Origin: Rhodococcus aetherivorans
Lineage (GTDB): Bacteria; Actinomycetota; Actinomycetes; Mycobacteriales; Mycobacteriaceae
Assembly (NCBI RefSeq): GCF_011058165.1
Contig: NZ_JAALEG010000006.1
Coordinates: 1 to 64,000, forward strand
Reading direction: 5' to 3'
Length of the DNA: 64,000 nucleotides
The position numbers and the translations under genes were made by a program. The notes under the pieces were generated by a model. It did not search any database. It was not told where the DNA came from and saw only the letters and a list, made by a program, of their open reading frames with translations. Positions 44,420 to 55,000 of this stretch are shown here, piece after piece; position 1 is the first letter of the stretch; each line of letters opens with the position of its first letter.

Positions 44420-44764
44420 ATGATGAGAGTTCTGACCTTCGCCGCCGGCGCCGCCGTGGGCTTCGTGCTGGGTACCAGAGCCGGGCGCGACACCTACGAG
44501 AAGATGCGGGATCAGTCCGCGCAACTGTGGAACAAGCCTGCCGTGCAGCAGAAGGTCACCGAAGCGAGGGCGACCGTGCAGGAGAAGGCACCGCAGGTGC
44601 AGGAGAAGGCCGGCGACCTGGCGAAGAAGGCCGCCGAGAAGGCCCACCTCCCGGGTGGCGGCAACACGGCGCCCGGCGCCGCCGGGGGTGGGCCCGCCGT
44701 CACTTCCCCCGCCGCGGGCGCGCCGATCGTCCCGCCTGCTCCGGAGGGCAAGCACTCGCTGTAG
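44420..44764 (+). CDS. YtxH-like small membrane-associated protein
   Basis: This 114-aa protein has one N-terminal hydrophobic segment with a glycine-rich pattern (MMRVLTFAAGAAVGFVLGTRAGR) and an amphipathic helix with KAPQVQEKAGDLAKKAAEKA repeats, then a Gly/Ala/Pro-rich tail. It resembles YtxH-type stress proteins of actinobacteria, often envelope-associated. AGGAGA lies 5 bases before the first of two adjacent ATG codons. Confidence 0.7.
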   Translation: MMRVLTFAAGAAVGFVLGTRAGRDTYEKMRDQSAQLWNKPAVQQKVTEARATVQEKAPQVQEKAGDLAKKAAEKAHLPGGGNTAPGAAGGGPAVTSPAAGAPIVPPAPEGKHSL

Positions 44765-44912
44765 GACCCCGGCCGCGAACCGGCCCGGTGCCGCATCGGC
44801 CGCGTTCCGGTGCGGCACCGGCAGGCGTACTCGCGTGCCGAACGGGTACACCGAACGCATACGGGCCGGGGCCCGAACGGCCCGGCCCGACACGATTGCC
44901 ACAGGAGGCGAC

Positions 44913-45068
44913 ATGACCAGACCCGACGGCGACGGTGACCCGGCAACCGCCGACACCGACAGCGGAGCCCCGGGCGCCGACGACGACGTCCTGTCCGACC
45001 CCGCCGAGTGGTCCGGGGAAGGCGGCGCCACCGAGGAGGGCCCGTCCACCGACGTCGAGAACGGGTGA
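44913..45068 (+). CDS. small acidic protein, 51 aa
   Basis: This protein is rich in Asp, Glu and Gly (start MTRPDGDGDPATADTDSG, end TEEGPSTDVENG) and is probably disordered. AGGAGG 4 bases before the ATG supports expression. I know no family for it. It is convergent with the ABM-domain gene. Confidence 0.6.
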   Translation: MTRPDGDGDPATADTDSGAPGADDDVLSDPAEWSGEGGATEEGPSTDVENG

Positions 45069-45087
45069 GATCGGACCGGTCGAGCCG

Positions 45088-45381
45088 CTAGGCCACGACC
45101 GTGAGCGGATGGATCACCGGGGCGGCCGCGAGATGCTCCCCCACGGTCGCCAAGGCGGACGTGATGTGCCGGGAGGTCATGTGCGCATCGAACGCCTCCT
45201 GACCCGTCCAGACCTCGACCGTGACGAACGTGCCGGGCGCCGAGGCGGATTCGAACAACTCGTACGAGACGCAGCCGTCCTCGTCGCGACTCGCGGCGGC
45301 CAGCGCCACCAGCGCGCCGCGCACCGCATCCTCCGACCCGGGCTTCGCCGGAATGGTCGCCACCACGCGCAGTTCCGTCAT
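45088..45381 (-). CDS. ABM-domain putative quinol monooxygenase
   Basis: This 97-aa protein is a single antibiotic-biosynthesis-monooxygenase (ABM) domain, a dimeric ferredoxin-like fold: MTELRVVATIPAKPGSEDAVRGAL then CVSYELFESASAPGTFVTVEVW and AFDAHMTSRHI. YgiN-type members oxidise quinols or act as heme or quinone-handling proteins. ATG 45381 is preferred to an upstream start because residues before it are not conserved-looking. It is divergent from a short-chain dehydrogenase gene. Confidence 0.8.
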   Translation of the reverse strand: MTELRVVATIPAKPGSEDAVRGALVALAAASRDEDGCVSYELFESASAPGTFVTVEVWTGQEAFDAHMTSRHITSALATVGEHLAAAPVIHPLTVVA

Positions 45382-45443
45382 CTCTCGACGGTACCGCGCG
45401 CGCTTGCCGTGCACGAGCGGCCCGGGCGAGGAAGATGTAACCC

Positions 45444-46358
45444 ATGGGATCGCGGATCGCGGAGATGCGCCGATGGCGCGCAGGGACAGTGGTACATCAG
45501 CGCCTGCACGACCTGACCGGGACGCTCGCCGTGGTCACCGGGGCGGGCAGCGGCATCGGCCGTGCGACGGCCCGGGCCTTCTCCGACGTGGGGGCGATCG
45601 TCGTGGTCGCCGACCGCAACCTCGACACCGCCCGCGAGACCGCCGAGATGCTCAACACGCCCGACCCCCAGGCCGGCGGCTCCCGAGCGGTGTACGGCGG
45701 TGGCGCGCACGCGTACGAACTCGACGTCGCCGACGAGGAGCAGGTGCGGCGGTTCGCCGCGACGGTCCGCTCCCAGCACGGCGTGCCGGACGTGCTCGTC
45801 AACAACGCCGGCATCGCCGTGATCGGCACCTTCACCGGCACACCGCAGGAGACGTTCGAGCACGTCATGGACGTCAACTTCTGGGGTGTGGTGTACGGGT
45901 GCCGGGCGTTCGGGGACCAGATGCTCGAGCGCGGCACCGGCGGGCACATCGTGAACGTCGCGTCGGCGGCCGCGTTCACCCCACAGAAAAGCCTCGTCGC
46001 CTACTCGACGAGCAAGGCCGCGGTACTGATGTTCACGGACTGCCTGCGGGCGGAACTGATGGGCCACGGGATCGGCGTGAGCGCGATCTGTCCGGGGCTG
46101 GTGGGCACCAACCTGGTTCCCAGCGCCGAGATGGTGGGACTCGGCGTCCGGGAGCAGCGCAAGCTCCGCGAGCGGGTCACGGCGCTGTATCGCACCCGAA
46201 GCTACCCACCGCAGAAGGTCGGTGAGGCGATCGTCGCCGCGGTGCGGCACAACCGAGCCCTGGTCACCGTGATGCCGGAAGCGAAGGCCCGGCAGTGGAT
46301 CAGCCGGCTCGCCCCGCCGGCGATGCGATTCGGCGCACGCTTCGAGCCGGACCGATGA
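45444..46358 (+). CDS. short-chain dehydrogenase/reductase
   Basis: This 304-aa classical SDR has the cofactor motif VTGAGSGIGRATA (about 31), an NNAG motif (in VLVNNAGIAVIG), the catalytic Ser in NVASAAAF and the YSTSK catalytic pair (about 187-191). A DR pair after strand 2 (VVADRNLDTA) points to NAD(H) preference. The C-terminal extension (YRTRSYPPQKVGEAI and beyond) is typical of actinobacterial SDRs acting on hydrophobic alcohols or ketones. The substrate is unknown. A strong hairpin lies directly after the stop. Confidence 0.87.
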   Translation: MGSRIAEMRRWRAGTVVHQRLHDLTGTLAVVTGAGSGIGRATARAFSDVGAIVVVADRNLDTARETAEMLNTPDPQAGGSRAVYGGGAHAYELDVADEEQVRRFAATVRSQHGVPDVLVNNAGIAVIGTFTGTPQETFEHVMDVNFWGVVYGCRAFGDQMLERGTGGHIVNVASAAAFTPQKSLVAYSTSKAAVLMFTDCLRAELMGHGIGVSAICPGLVGTNLVPSAEMVGLGVREQRKLRERVTALYRTRSYPPQKVGEAIVAAVRHNRALVTVMPEAKARQWISRLAPPAMRFGARFEPDR

Positions 46359-46359
46359 G

Positions 46360-46401
46360 CGCCGTGCGGGGCTGCACCGGCCGGCGCAGCCCCGCACGGC
46401 G
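46360..46401. terminator. bidirectional terminator between convergent genes
   Basis: Perfect 15-bp arms (CGCCGTGCGGGGCTG and complement, 46360-46374 and 46387-46401) enclose a 12-base loop. It starts 2 bases after the SDR stop and ends 2 bases before the hydrolase stop. Confidence 0.85.
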
Positions 46402-46403
46402 TT

Positions 46404-47294
<891 letters not shown>

Positions 47295-47518
47295 CTATAG
47301 CGATCTGTCGGACATCTCCGCCCGTCACCACGAATTCACCGCCGACACCGGCATACCCGTCTACTCCTGCGAGCCACACCCACCCTGGCACAGGGGAACC
47401 AGCGAGAACGCAGATCAGCTTGTGCAGCAGCACTTTCCACGAGCACCGCATCCCGCGACGTTTGCCCTGTCGTTGCGCGGCGACCGCCGACGGATTCACC
47501 GTTGTCCGCAACGTCGAC

Positions 47519-48250
47519 TCACGGGTCCAGTTCTGTGCGGATGAGCGTGTCGAGTCGCTGCCATGCCGGGGACGAGGCGTTGACCGCGCCCTGGATGAGT
47601 GCGGCGATATCGGAGGCTTCATCCAGCTCCGGTAGTTCGTCCCTGCCGTAGCGTTCCCGGGTCGCCCCGGTGATCCGGCGGGCGAGGTCGTCGATGCGGG
47701 GATCGTCGGCGTCGAGGTCGTGCGCGTGGTCGTAGTCGAGGAAGAGTTGCCGCAGCGCCGGGTCGGCCAGGATCTCGGCTTGGTCGTGAAACAGTGCGAT
47801 CGCGCGGTCCGGGTGGGTGGCGAACACGAGGATCCACAGGTCGCGTTGCAGCTCCACCCATCGAGGCGTGAAGCCCCAACGATCCAGGCGCTCCAGATGG
47901 GTACCGACCTCGGGGGGCAGCGGTGTCAGATGCCCGGCGGCGAGCTGACGCAGGCGCCCTTGCGTTGCCCGCAGGCCACGGATGCGGGCGGTGAGCTCGT
48001 CGTCGATCTCGCGCAGCGCCTGCTGGAACTCCTCGTCGGTCGCTGATCTCAGATCACGGATACGGGCCAGAGGGACGCCGGCTTCGGCGAGCGTCCGGAT
48101 CTTGATCAGGTCGATGGCGTCGTTCGCGCCGTACCGCCGGTAGCCGGACGCATCGCGGTTCGGCTCGGGGAGCAGCCCCTTGTCGTGATAGACGCGGACG
48201 GTCTTGATCGACACACCCACGTACCCGGCCAGCTGCCCGATGGTGATCAC
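47519..48250 (-). CDS. MerR family transcriptional regulator
   Basis: This 243-aa protein has an N-terminal MerR DNA-binding domain (ITIGQLAGYVGVSIKTVRVYHDKGLLPEPNRDASGYRRYG, about 2-40), a coiled dimerisation helix (about 75-115) and a C-terminal effector-like domain (about 125-243) without a cysteine metal motif. It is therefore more like the drug- or stress-sensing members. GTG is the start. It is divergent from a 102-aa gene, and a MerR-type spacer dyad lies between them. Confidence 0.85.
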   Translation of the reverse strand: MITIGQLAGYVGVSIKTVRVYHDKGLLPEPNRDASGYRRYGANDAIDLIKIRTLAEAGVPLARIRDLRSATDEEFQQALREIDDELTARIRGLRATQGRLRQLAAGHLTPLPPEVGTHLERLDRWGFTPRWVELQRDLWILVFATHPDRAIALFHDQAEILADPALRQLFLDYDHAHDLDADDPRIDDLARRITGATRERYGRDELPELDEASDIAALIQGAVNASSPAWQRLDTLIRTELDP

Positions 48251-48268
48251 CCGGCCATCGTCCCACTT

Positions 48269-48291
48269 GACCTTTCCCCTGGGGCAGGGTT
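48269..48291. promoter_or_regulatory. candidate MerR operator-promoter
   Basis: TTGACC (from 48267) is followed by an imperfect dyad around CCTTTCCCCTGGGGCAGG in the spacer region, the arrangement used by MerR regulators that twist long-spacer promoters. It sits between the divergent merR-type gene and the 102-aa gene. Confidence 0.5.
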
Positions 48292-48304
48292 GCACGATGG
48301 AGTC

Positions 48305-48613
48305 ATGGCGAACACGAACTTCGATCGGGAGACCCTGCGCGAACTGGCCGATGCGGGCAACGAGACCGCTCTGGACCGGCTGGCCGACCTCGCCGACGCA
48401 GCCGGTGACCTCGGGGAGCTGAACGAGCTGTTGGACGAGGGATCCGTGCGCGCCGGGTTCCTGCTCACTCGGCGCGCGGCCGCGGCCGGCGACCTGCGCG
48501 AGCTGCAACGGATCTCCGACGCCGGGTACGACGAGGCCGGGAACGAACTGGACCGGCTGCTGAAGGCGCCGGCCGACGAACACCGGGATCGAGGATCCGA
48601 TCGCCCGCTGTAG
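48305..48613 (+). CDS. hypothetical helical repeat-like protein, 102 aa
   Basis: This protein is helical throughout, with repeated short units (TLRELADAGNETALDRLADLADAAGDLGELNELLDEG, then DLRELQRISDAGYDEAGNELDRLL). This is reminiscent of SEL1/HEAT-type or ankyrin-like spacing, but I cannot assign a family. It is divergent from, and probably controlled by, the MerR-type regulator. No strong ribosome binding site precedes ATG 48305; the transcript may be almost leaderless from the MerR-type promoter. Confidence 0.6.
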   Translation: MANTNFDRETLRELADAGNETALDRLADLADAAGDLGELNELLDEGSVRAGFLLTRRAAAAGDLRELQRISDAGYDEAGNELDRLLKAPADEHRDRGSDRPL

Positions 48614-48691
48614 CGGCGCTCCAGGCGCCGCCCTGCCCGCCGCGCGCGGCATCACCGTGCGCGCACGACGCGGCTCGCGGACCGGCCGGCG

Positions 48692-49606
48692 TCAGACCTT
48701 GGAAGCCAGCCAGTTCCGCAGCCACGTCGTCGCCGAGGTGCCGCTCACGTCGACCGCGTAGTTGGAGTAGTCCTGGTGGATCTGCGACTCGTAGAACTGC
48801 CGGAGCTTGATCTCGCGTTCGTCGTTGGCCTGCTCGGTGAGCTGGGACTGCAGGATGGGCAGACCGCCCGCGTTCATCAGGTCCAGGTAGATGGCGTCGG
48901 CCTCGGCGCGGTACCGGTCGACGGCGGACGGGTCGCCGCCGGAGGCCATCGCGAGGAATCCGGCGGCGCGGGTGACGAAATCGTCCTTGGGCGTCGAGCA
49001 GTACAGGTCACCCACGGCGCAGAAGGTGCGGACATCGCCGCTGACGAACCCGAACCCGCCGATGCGGGGCCCGCCGGCGCCGTTGCCCGCGACGGGCGGG
49101 CCGACCAGGATGTCCGCCTCGGAACGGCGCGGGTCGGAGAGCAGGCCGACCGCGGCGAGCCGATGCGGCGGGACCACGCCGAAGCCCGTGCCGATCTCGG
49201 CGGCGAGATCGCCGGCCGCGTCGGCGCCCTGGCTGTAGCCGACGAGGGCGAACCGGGCGCCGGGGCACGCGGCCGCGGTGGCGGCGACGATGCCACGGGC
49301 GTTGTCGACGGCCTCCTGCCGCGAGGCACCGTAGACTTCACCCTCCCACGGGAACGCCGTCGCGGCGTACCGGACGTAGTCCACCCGGGTGCCGGCGGGA
49401 AGGCCGGAGGTGACCGCGGCGAGCATGCCGTTGCCCCGCTGAGGATCGGGAGTATTCGAGGTTTCCCACGTGCCGGGCACGGCGACGACCTGTAGCTTCG
49501 GGCATCCGGCCGGGTCGGCCTGGACCGCGGGCGCCGTCGCAACCGACCCCACCACGGTCGCCGCGGCGACCGCCACCAGCGTCAACGCACTTCTCAACCC
49601 CACCAC
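48692..49606 (-). CDS. secreted cutinase family esterase
   Basis: This 304-aa protein has a Sec signal peptide (VGLRSALTLVAVAAATVVGSVATAPAVQA, cleaved near residue 30) and a cutinase fold. The Ser nucleophile lies in GYSQGADAAGD (about 125), Asp in CAVGDLYC (about 198) with flanking Cys residues that would form the usual disulfide, and His in SQIHQDYSNY (about 281). It resembles Culp-type enzymes of Mycobacteriales (including the Rv3802c group), which act as lipases or phospholipases on envelope lipids. The exact substrate is not readable. Confidence 0.88.
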   Translation of the reverse strand: MVGLRSALTLVAVAAATVVGSVATAPAVQADPAGCPKLQVVAVPGTWETSNTPDPQRGNGMLAAVTSGLPAGTRVDYVRYAATAFPWEGEVYGASRQEAVDNARGIVAATAAACPGARFALVGYSQGADAAGDLAAEIGTGFGVVPPHRLAAVGLLSDPRRSEADILVGPPVAGNGAGGPRIGGFGFVSGDVRTFCAVGDLYCSTPKDDFVTRAAGFLAMASGGDPSAVDRYRAEADAIYLDLMNAGGLPILQSQLTEQANDEREIKLRQFYESQIHQDYSNYAVDVSGTSATTWLRNWLASKV

Positions 49607-49697
49607 GGCCCCCTGAGGTCTCCTGCCGATCTCGACTCCGTCACGAAATGATGCCTAAGAAATATGACACAAAGATGAACGGGATGGGAGAGCATCT

Positions 49698-50477
49698 TTA
49701 CTCGCGCAGGACGGTCACCACTCCTCCGCCGATGTTGGTGACGAACACGTTCCCCGCCCCGTAGTCGACCGCCGTCCCCACCGTGCCGCGGTCCACCACG
49801 CGCTGCAGCTGCCCAGGACGGTCCACGACGGTCACCGCCGAGCCGCCGATGTTGGTGACGAAGACGTTGCCGGTCAACGGATCCGTGACCACGACACCGG
49901 GAGGCAGCAGCTCCGCCGGCAGCGGTCCGACGGTCGGATCGTGGTCCGCGATCGTCACGTTGCCGGCGCCGATGTTCGTCACGTAGACGCCGTCGGTGCC
50001 GGCGTCGAGCGTGAGTTCGGGGGTGAGGCCCGCGAGCGGGGACGCCGCCGGCCGCTCCGGGGACGGCGACGGCCCGGCGAGAGTGCGGTCGCGGTCGACG
50101 GTGACCGTGCCGACGCCGAGGTTGGTGACCGCGACGTTGCCGTTACCGCCGTCCACGCGCATCTCGACGGGCGCGCCGGAGGATTCACCGGCCGCACCGG
50201 CGGCCGGGCGCGGCGGGACGGTCACCGACACGCCGCCCGGACCCACGTTCGTGATGCACGAGTTCCCCGCTCCCCCATCGACTCCGAGGAGGCGCAGGCC
50301 GTCGTACCCGACCACCGGCGGCGCCTGCGGCGTGCCGTTCACGGTGACGGCGCCGCCGACGTTGCGCACGCACTCGCCGGGGGCCTGCGCGGCGGCGGGA
50401 GCGGCCGCCAGCGCCGCCAGGGTTCCGGCCCCGAGCATTCCTGCCGCAAGTGATCGTCTCGTGATCCGGTGACCCAT
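49698..50477 (-). CDS. exported protein with repeated VTNIG motifs
   Basis: This 259-aa protein has an Arg-Arg signal peptide (MGHRITRRSLAAGMLGAG..., cleavage near AQA), perhaps Tat-dependent. The mature part holds about six copies of a short beta unit of the form (G/N)xVxVTNIGxGxVTV: SCITNVGPGGVSV, GNVAVTNLGVGTVTV, DGVYVTNIGAGNVTI and GNVFVTNIGG twice, with spacers of 20-45 residues. A beta-solenoid or propeller-like exported structure is likely. I know no function. The start could also be ATG 50489. It lies downstream of gltD on the same strand, beyond a terminator. Confidence 0.65.
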   Translation of the reverse strand: MGHRITRRSLAAGMLGAGTLAALAAAPAAAQAPGECVRNVGGAVTVNGTPQAPPVVGYDGLRLLGVDGGAGNSCITNVGPGGVSVTVPPRPAAGAAGESSGAPVEMRVDGGNGNVAVTNLGVGTVTVDRDRTLAGPSPSPERPAASPLAGLTPELTLDAGTDGVYVTNIGAGNVTIADHDPTVGPLPAELLPPGVVVTDPLTGNVFVTNIGGSAVTVVDRPGQLQRVVDRGTVGTAVDYGAGNVFVTNIGGGVVTVLRE

Positions 50478-50522
50478 GCGCACGACCATAACGCGCGAAC
50501 CGTCCCGAACGGACGAAACGGG

Positions 50523-50560
50523 ACGGGCGCGCCCACCGGATTTCCGGTGGGCGCGCCCGT
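50523..50560 (-). terminator. terminator of the gltBD operon
   Basis: Near-perfect 16-18-bp GC-rich arms with a tiny A/T loop (GATTTC) lie between the gltD stop and the downstream exported-protein gene. A very stable hairpin; in high-GC hosts such structures end transcription without a T-run. Confidence 0.75.
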
Positions 50561-50583
50561 CGTGGGTTCTGCTACCTCAGCGC

Positions 50584-52035
50584 TCAGCGCTGCGGCATCG
50601 TGGTGGTGGTGATCGGCGAAGGGAGCACCGTTGCACCCTCGAGGTACCGATCGACCGCCGCCGCGCAGGAACGACCCTCCGCGATGGCCCACACGATGAG
50701 CGACTGACCACGGCCCATGTCGCCGGCGACGAAGACGCCGTCGACGTTGGTGGCCCACTCCGTCGAGCGGGCGACGTTGCCGCGCTCGTTCAGGTCCACG
50801 CCGAGGTCGGTGAGCAGGCCCGGCTTCTCGGGGCCGACGAAGCCCATGGCGAGCAGCACCAGGTCGGCCTCGAGTTCGAAGTCGGTGCCCTCGACCTTCT
50901 CGAAGCGGCCGTTCACCATCTTCACCTCGTGCGCCTTCAGGGCGGCGACCTTGCCGTCCTTGCCGACGAACTGCTCGGTGTTGACGGAGAACACGCGCTC
51001 GCCGCCCTCCTCGTGCGCGGAGGACACGCGGTACATCAGCGGGTAGGTCGGCCACGGGGTCGACTCGGCGCGCTGCTCCGGCGGACGCGGCATGATCTCG
51101 AACTGGTGCACGCTGGCCGCGCCCTGACGGTGCGAGGTGCCGAGGCAGTCGGCGCCGGTGTCACCGCCACCGATGATGACGACCTTCTTGCCCTTCGCCG
51201 TGATGGTCGGCTCCGACAGGTCGCCGAGCTGCACGCGGTTGGCGATCGGCAGGAACTCCATCGCCTGGTGGATGCCGTCGAGCTCACGACCGGGGATCGG
51301 CAGGTCACGGGCCTCGGTGGCGCCACCGGCGAGCACGACCGCGTCGAACTGCTCGCGCAGCTCGTCGGCGGTGATGTCGACACCGACGTTGACGCCCGCC
51401 TTGAAGACGGTGCCCTCGGCCTCCATCTGCGTGAGGCGGCGGTCGATGACGGCCTTCTCCATCTTGAACTCGGGGATGCCGTAGCGCAGCAGACCACCGA
51501 TGCGGTCCTCGCGTTCGAACACGGTCACCGCGTGGCCGGCGCGGGTGAGCTGCTGCGCTGCAGCCAGACCCGCCGGACCGGAGCCGACGACCGCGACCTT
51601 CTTGCCGGTCAGCTTCGACGGCATGACCGGCGCGACCCAGCCCTCGTCGAAGGCCTTCTCGATGAGCTCGACCTCGACCTGCTTGATGGTCACCGGGTCC
51701 TGGTTGATGCCCAGGACGCAGGAGGCCTCACACGGTGCGGGGCACAGCCGGCCGGTGAACTCCGGGAAGTTGTTGGTGGCGTGCAGGCGCTCGATGCCGT
51801 CGTTCCACTTGCCCTTGTAGGCCAGGTCGTTCCACTCGGGAATCAGGTTCCCGAGGGGACAACCGTTGTGGCAGAACGGGATACCGCAGTCCATGCAGCG
51901 GCTGGCCTGGACCTGGAGGGTGTCGAGCGGGAACGGCTCGTACACCTCCTTCCAGTCGAGCAGCCGCAGCGGAACCGGCCGGCGCACAGGGGTTTCGCGC
52001 GAGCCGTGCTTGAGGAAACCGGTCGGATCAGCCAC
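50584..52035 (-). CDS. gltD: glutamate synthase small subunit GltD
   Basis: This 483-aa flavoprotein supplies electrons from NADPH to GltB. Its N-terminal region carries the ferredoxin-like cysteines CMDCGIPFC and CPLGN...CPAPCEASC that bind 4Fe-4S clusters. Next are an FAD-binding motif [17 protein letters not shown] (about 144-160) and an NADPH-binding motif [15 protein letters not shown] (about 285). The C-terminal [23 protein letters not shown] completes FAD binding. GTG 52035 overlaps the gltB 3' end by 8 bases, so the two subunits are coupled. Confidence 0.95.
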   Translation of the reverse strand: MADPTGFLKHGSRETPVRRPVPLRLLDWKEVYEPFPLDTLQVQASRCMDCGIPFCHNGCPLGNLIPEWNDLAYKGKWNDGIERLHATNNFPEFTGRLCPAPCEASCVLGINQDPVTIKQVEVELIEKAFDEGWVAPVMPSKLTGKKVAVVGSGPAGLAAAQQLTRAGHAVTVFEREDRIGGLLRYGIPEFKMEKAVIDRRLTQMEAEGTVFKAGVNVGVDITADELREQFDAVVLAGGATEARDLPIPGRELDGIHQAMEFLPIANRVQLGDLSEPTITAKGKKVVIIGGGDTGADCLGTSHRQGAASVHQFEIMPRPPEQRAESTPWPTYPLMYRVSSAHEEGGERVFSVNTEQFVGKDGKVAALKAHEVKMVNGRFEKVEGTDFELEADLVLLAMGFVGPEKPGLLTDLGVDLNERGNVARSTEWATNVDGVFVAGDMGRGQSLIVWAIAEGRSCAAAVDRYLEGATVLPSPITTTTMPQR

Positions 52036-55000
52036 GAGCCGCCTCCATGATCGCCTCGTCCACGTTCGCGCCTCGAATCTCGGCGTCCTTGATTGCCATG
52101 AGTACCTTCTTGTAATCGCGAGGCATGACCTTCGCGAAGTGACTGACCTGCTGCGACCAGTCGGCCAGAATGCGGGCTGCAACCTCGGAGCCCGTCTCGT
52201 CACGATGGCGCTCGATGGCGCCCTTGAGCCAGAGGAAGTCCTCGCCCTCGAGGTCCTCGAGATCGACCAGCTCGGTGTTCAGGTTGTCCTCGAAGTCGCG
52301 ATCGGGGTTGTACACGAACGCGACACCCCCGGACATGCCGGCGCCGAAGTTGCGTCCGGTCTTGCCCAGGATGACCACCTTGCCACCGGTCATGTACTCG
52401 CAGCCGTGGTCGCCGACGCCTTCGACGACGGCCGTGGCACCCGAGTTACGCACGGCGAACCGCTCACCCGCCACGCCGCGGATGAGAGCCTCGCCACTGG
52501 TGGCACCGAACAGGATCACGTTGCCGGCGACGATGTTGTCCTCGGCGACGAAGCCCGGCGCCGCGTTCAGCGGCGGGCGGACGACGATCCGGCCACCGGA
52601 CAGGCCCTTTCCGACGAAGTCGTTGGCGTCGCCGAACAACCGCAGCGTGATGCCCTTGGGCACGAACGCGCCGAAGCTGTTGCCGGCCGAACCGGTGAAG
52701 GTGATGTCGATCGTGTTGTCCGGCAAGCCCTCCCCGCCGTACACCTTGGTGAGCTCGTGGCCGAGCATGGTGCCGACGGTGCGGTTGACGTTGGCGATCT
52801 TGGTCTCGATCGTCACCGGCGTACCCGACTCGAGCGCCGGCCTCGCCTGCGTGATGAGCTCGTTGTCGAGCGCCTTGTCCAGGGCGTGGTCCTGCTCCTT
52901 GGTGCAGTGCAGGTCCTGCTCGCAGAAGATCGGCGAACGGGTCTGCTCCAGCAGCGGCGACAGGTCCAGCTTCGAGGCACGGTAGTGGTCGACGGCCTTG
53001 GTGGTGTCGAGCATGTCGACCCGGCCGATCGCCTCGTCGAGGGAGCGGAAGCCCAGCTCGGCCAGGTACTCGCGCACCTCCTCGGCGATGTAGAGCATGA
53101 AGTTCTCGACGAACTCCGGCTTGCCGGTGAACCGCTTGCGCAGCACCGGGTTCTGCGTCGCCACGCCCACCGGGCAGGTGTCGAGATGGCACACGCGCAT
53201 CATGATGCAGCCGGACACCACCAGCGGAGCGGTGGCGAAGCCGAACTCCTCACCGCCGAGCAGGGCGGCGATGACCACGTCGCGGCCGGTCTTCATCTGC
53301 CCGTCCACCTGCACGACGATGCGGTCGCGCAGACCGTTGAGCAGCAGCGTCTGCTGCGTCTCGGCGAGGCCGAGCTCCCACGGCGCACCCGCGTGCTTGA
53401 GCGAGGTCAGCGGGGAGGCACCGGTGCCACCGTCGTGACCGGAGATCAGCACCACATCGGCGTGGGCCTTCGACACACCCGCGGCGACGGTGCCGACACC
53501 GATCTCGGAGACCAGCTTCACGTGGATGCGGGCCTGCGGGTTGGCGTTCTTCAGGTCGTGGATCAGCTGCGCGAGATCCTCGATCGAGTAGATGTCGTGG
53601 TGCGGCGGCGGCGAGATCAGGCCCACGCCCGGCGTCGAACCACGCACCTCGGCGACCCACGGGTACACCTTGTGCGGGGGCAGCTGACCACCCTCACCCG
53701 GCTTGGCGCCCTGCGCCATCTTGATCTGGATGTCGGTGCAGTTCGTCAGGTAGTGCGCGGTGACACCGAACCGGCCGGAGGCGACCTGCTTGATCGCCGA
53801 GCGACGCCAGTCGCCGTTCGCGTCCGGGGTGAAGCGGTCCGGATGCTCGCCGCCCTCACCGGAGTTCGAGCGGGCGCCGAGGCGGTTCATCGCGATCGCG
53901 AGGGTCTCGTGCGCCTCCGCGGAGATCGAGCCGTAGCTCATCGCACCCGTGGAGAACCGCTTGACGATCTCGCTCGCCGGCTCGACCTCCTCGAGCGGCA
54001 CCGCCGGGCGGGCACCCTTGCGGAACTCGAACAGGCCACGCAGCGACGCGAGCCGCTCCGACTGGTCGTCGACCAGCCTGGTGTACTCCTTGAAGATCGA
54101 GTACTGCCCGGTGCGGGTGGCGTGCTGGAGCTTGAACACCGTGTCCGGGTTGAACAGGTGGAACTCACCCTCGCGGCGCCACTGGTACTCGCCGCCGACC
54201 TCGAGCTCGCGGTGGGCGTGCTCCGACGGACGGTCCATGAAGGCGAGGGAGTGCCGGGCGGCGACGTCCTGGGCGATCTCGTCGAGGCCGATTCCGCCGA
54301 GCTGCGACTGCATCCCGGTGAAGTACTCGTCGACGACCTCCTGCGAGAGGCCGATCACCTGGAACAGCTGCGCACCGGTGTAGGAGGCGAGCGTGGAGAT
54401 GCCCATCTTGGACATCACCTTGAGCACGCCCTTCGAGGCGGCCTTGATGTAGTTCGCGAGGGCCTTGTCGAGGGTGATGCCGTCCGGCAGGTCGCCGTTC
54501 TGCAGCAGCTCGTCGATGGTCTCGAAGGCCATGTACGGATTGACCACGGCCGCACCGAAACCGCACAGCGCGGCGATGTGGTGCACCTCGCGGGCGTCGC
54601 CGGCCTCGACGAGCAGGCCCACCTTGGTGCGGGTCTTCTCGCGGACGAGGTGGTGGTGCACCGCGGAGGTGAGCAGCAGCGACGGGATCGGCGCGAGGTT
54701 CTCGTCGGACTCGCGGTCCGACAGCAGGATCAGGCGCGCGCCCTTCTCGATGGCCTCGGAGACCTCGCCGCGGATGTTCTCGAGCGCGCGGCGCAGACCC
54801 TCGCCGCCCTCGGCGACGGGGTACAGGCCGCGGATGATGACGCTGTTGAAGCCGGGGAACTTGCCGTCGTCGTTGACGTGGATCAGCTTCTGCAGGTCGT
54901 CGTTGTCGATGACCGGCGCGGAGACGAGGATCTGCCGGCACGAGTCGGCGGTCGGGTTCAGCAGGTCGCCCTCGGGCCCGAGCATGCCGCCCAGGCTCGT

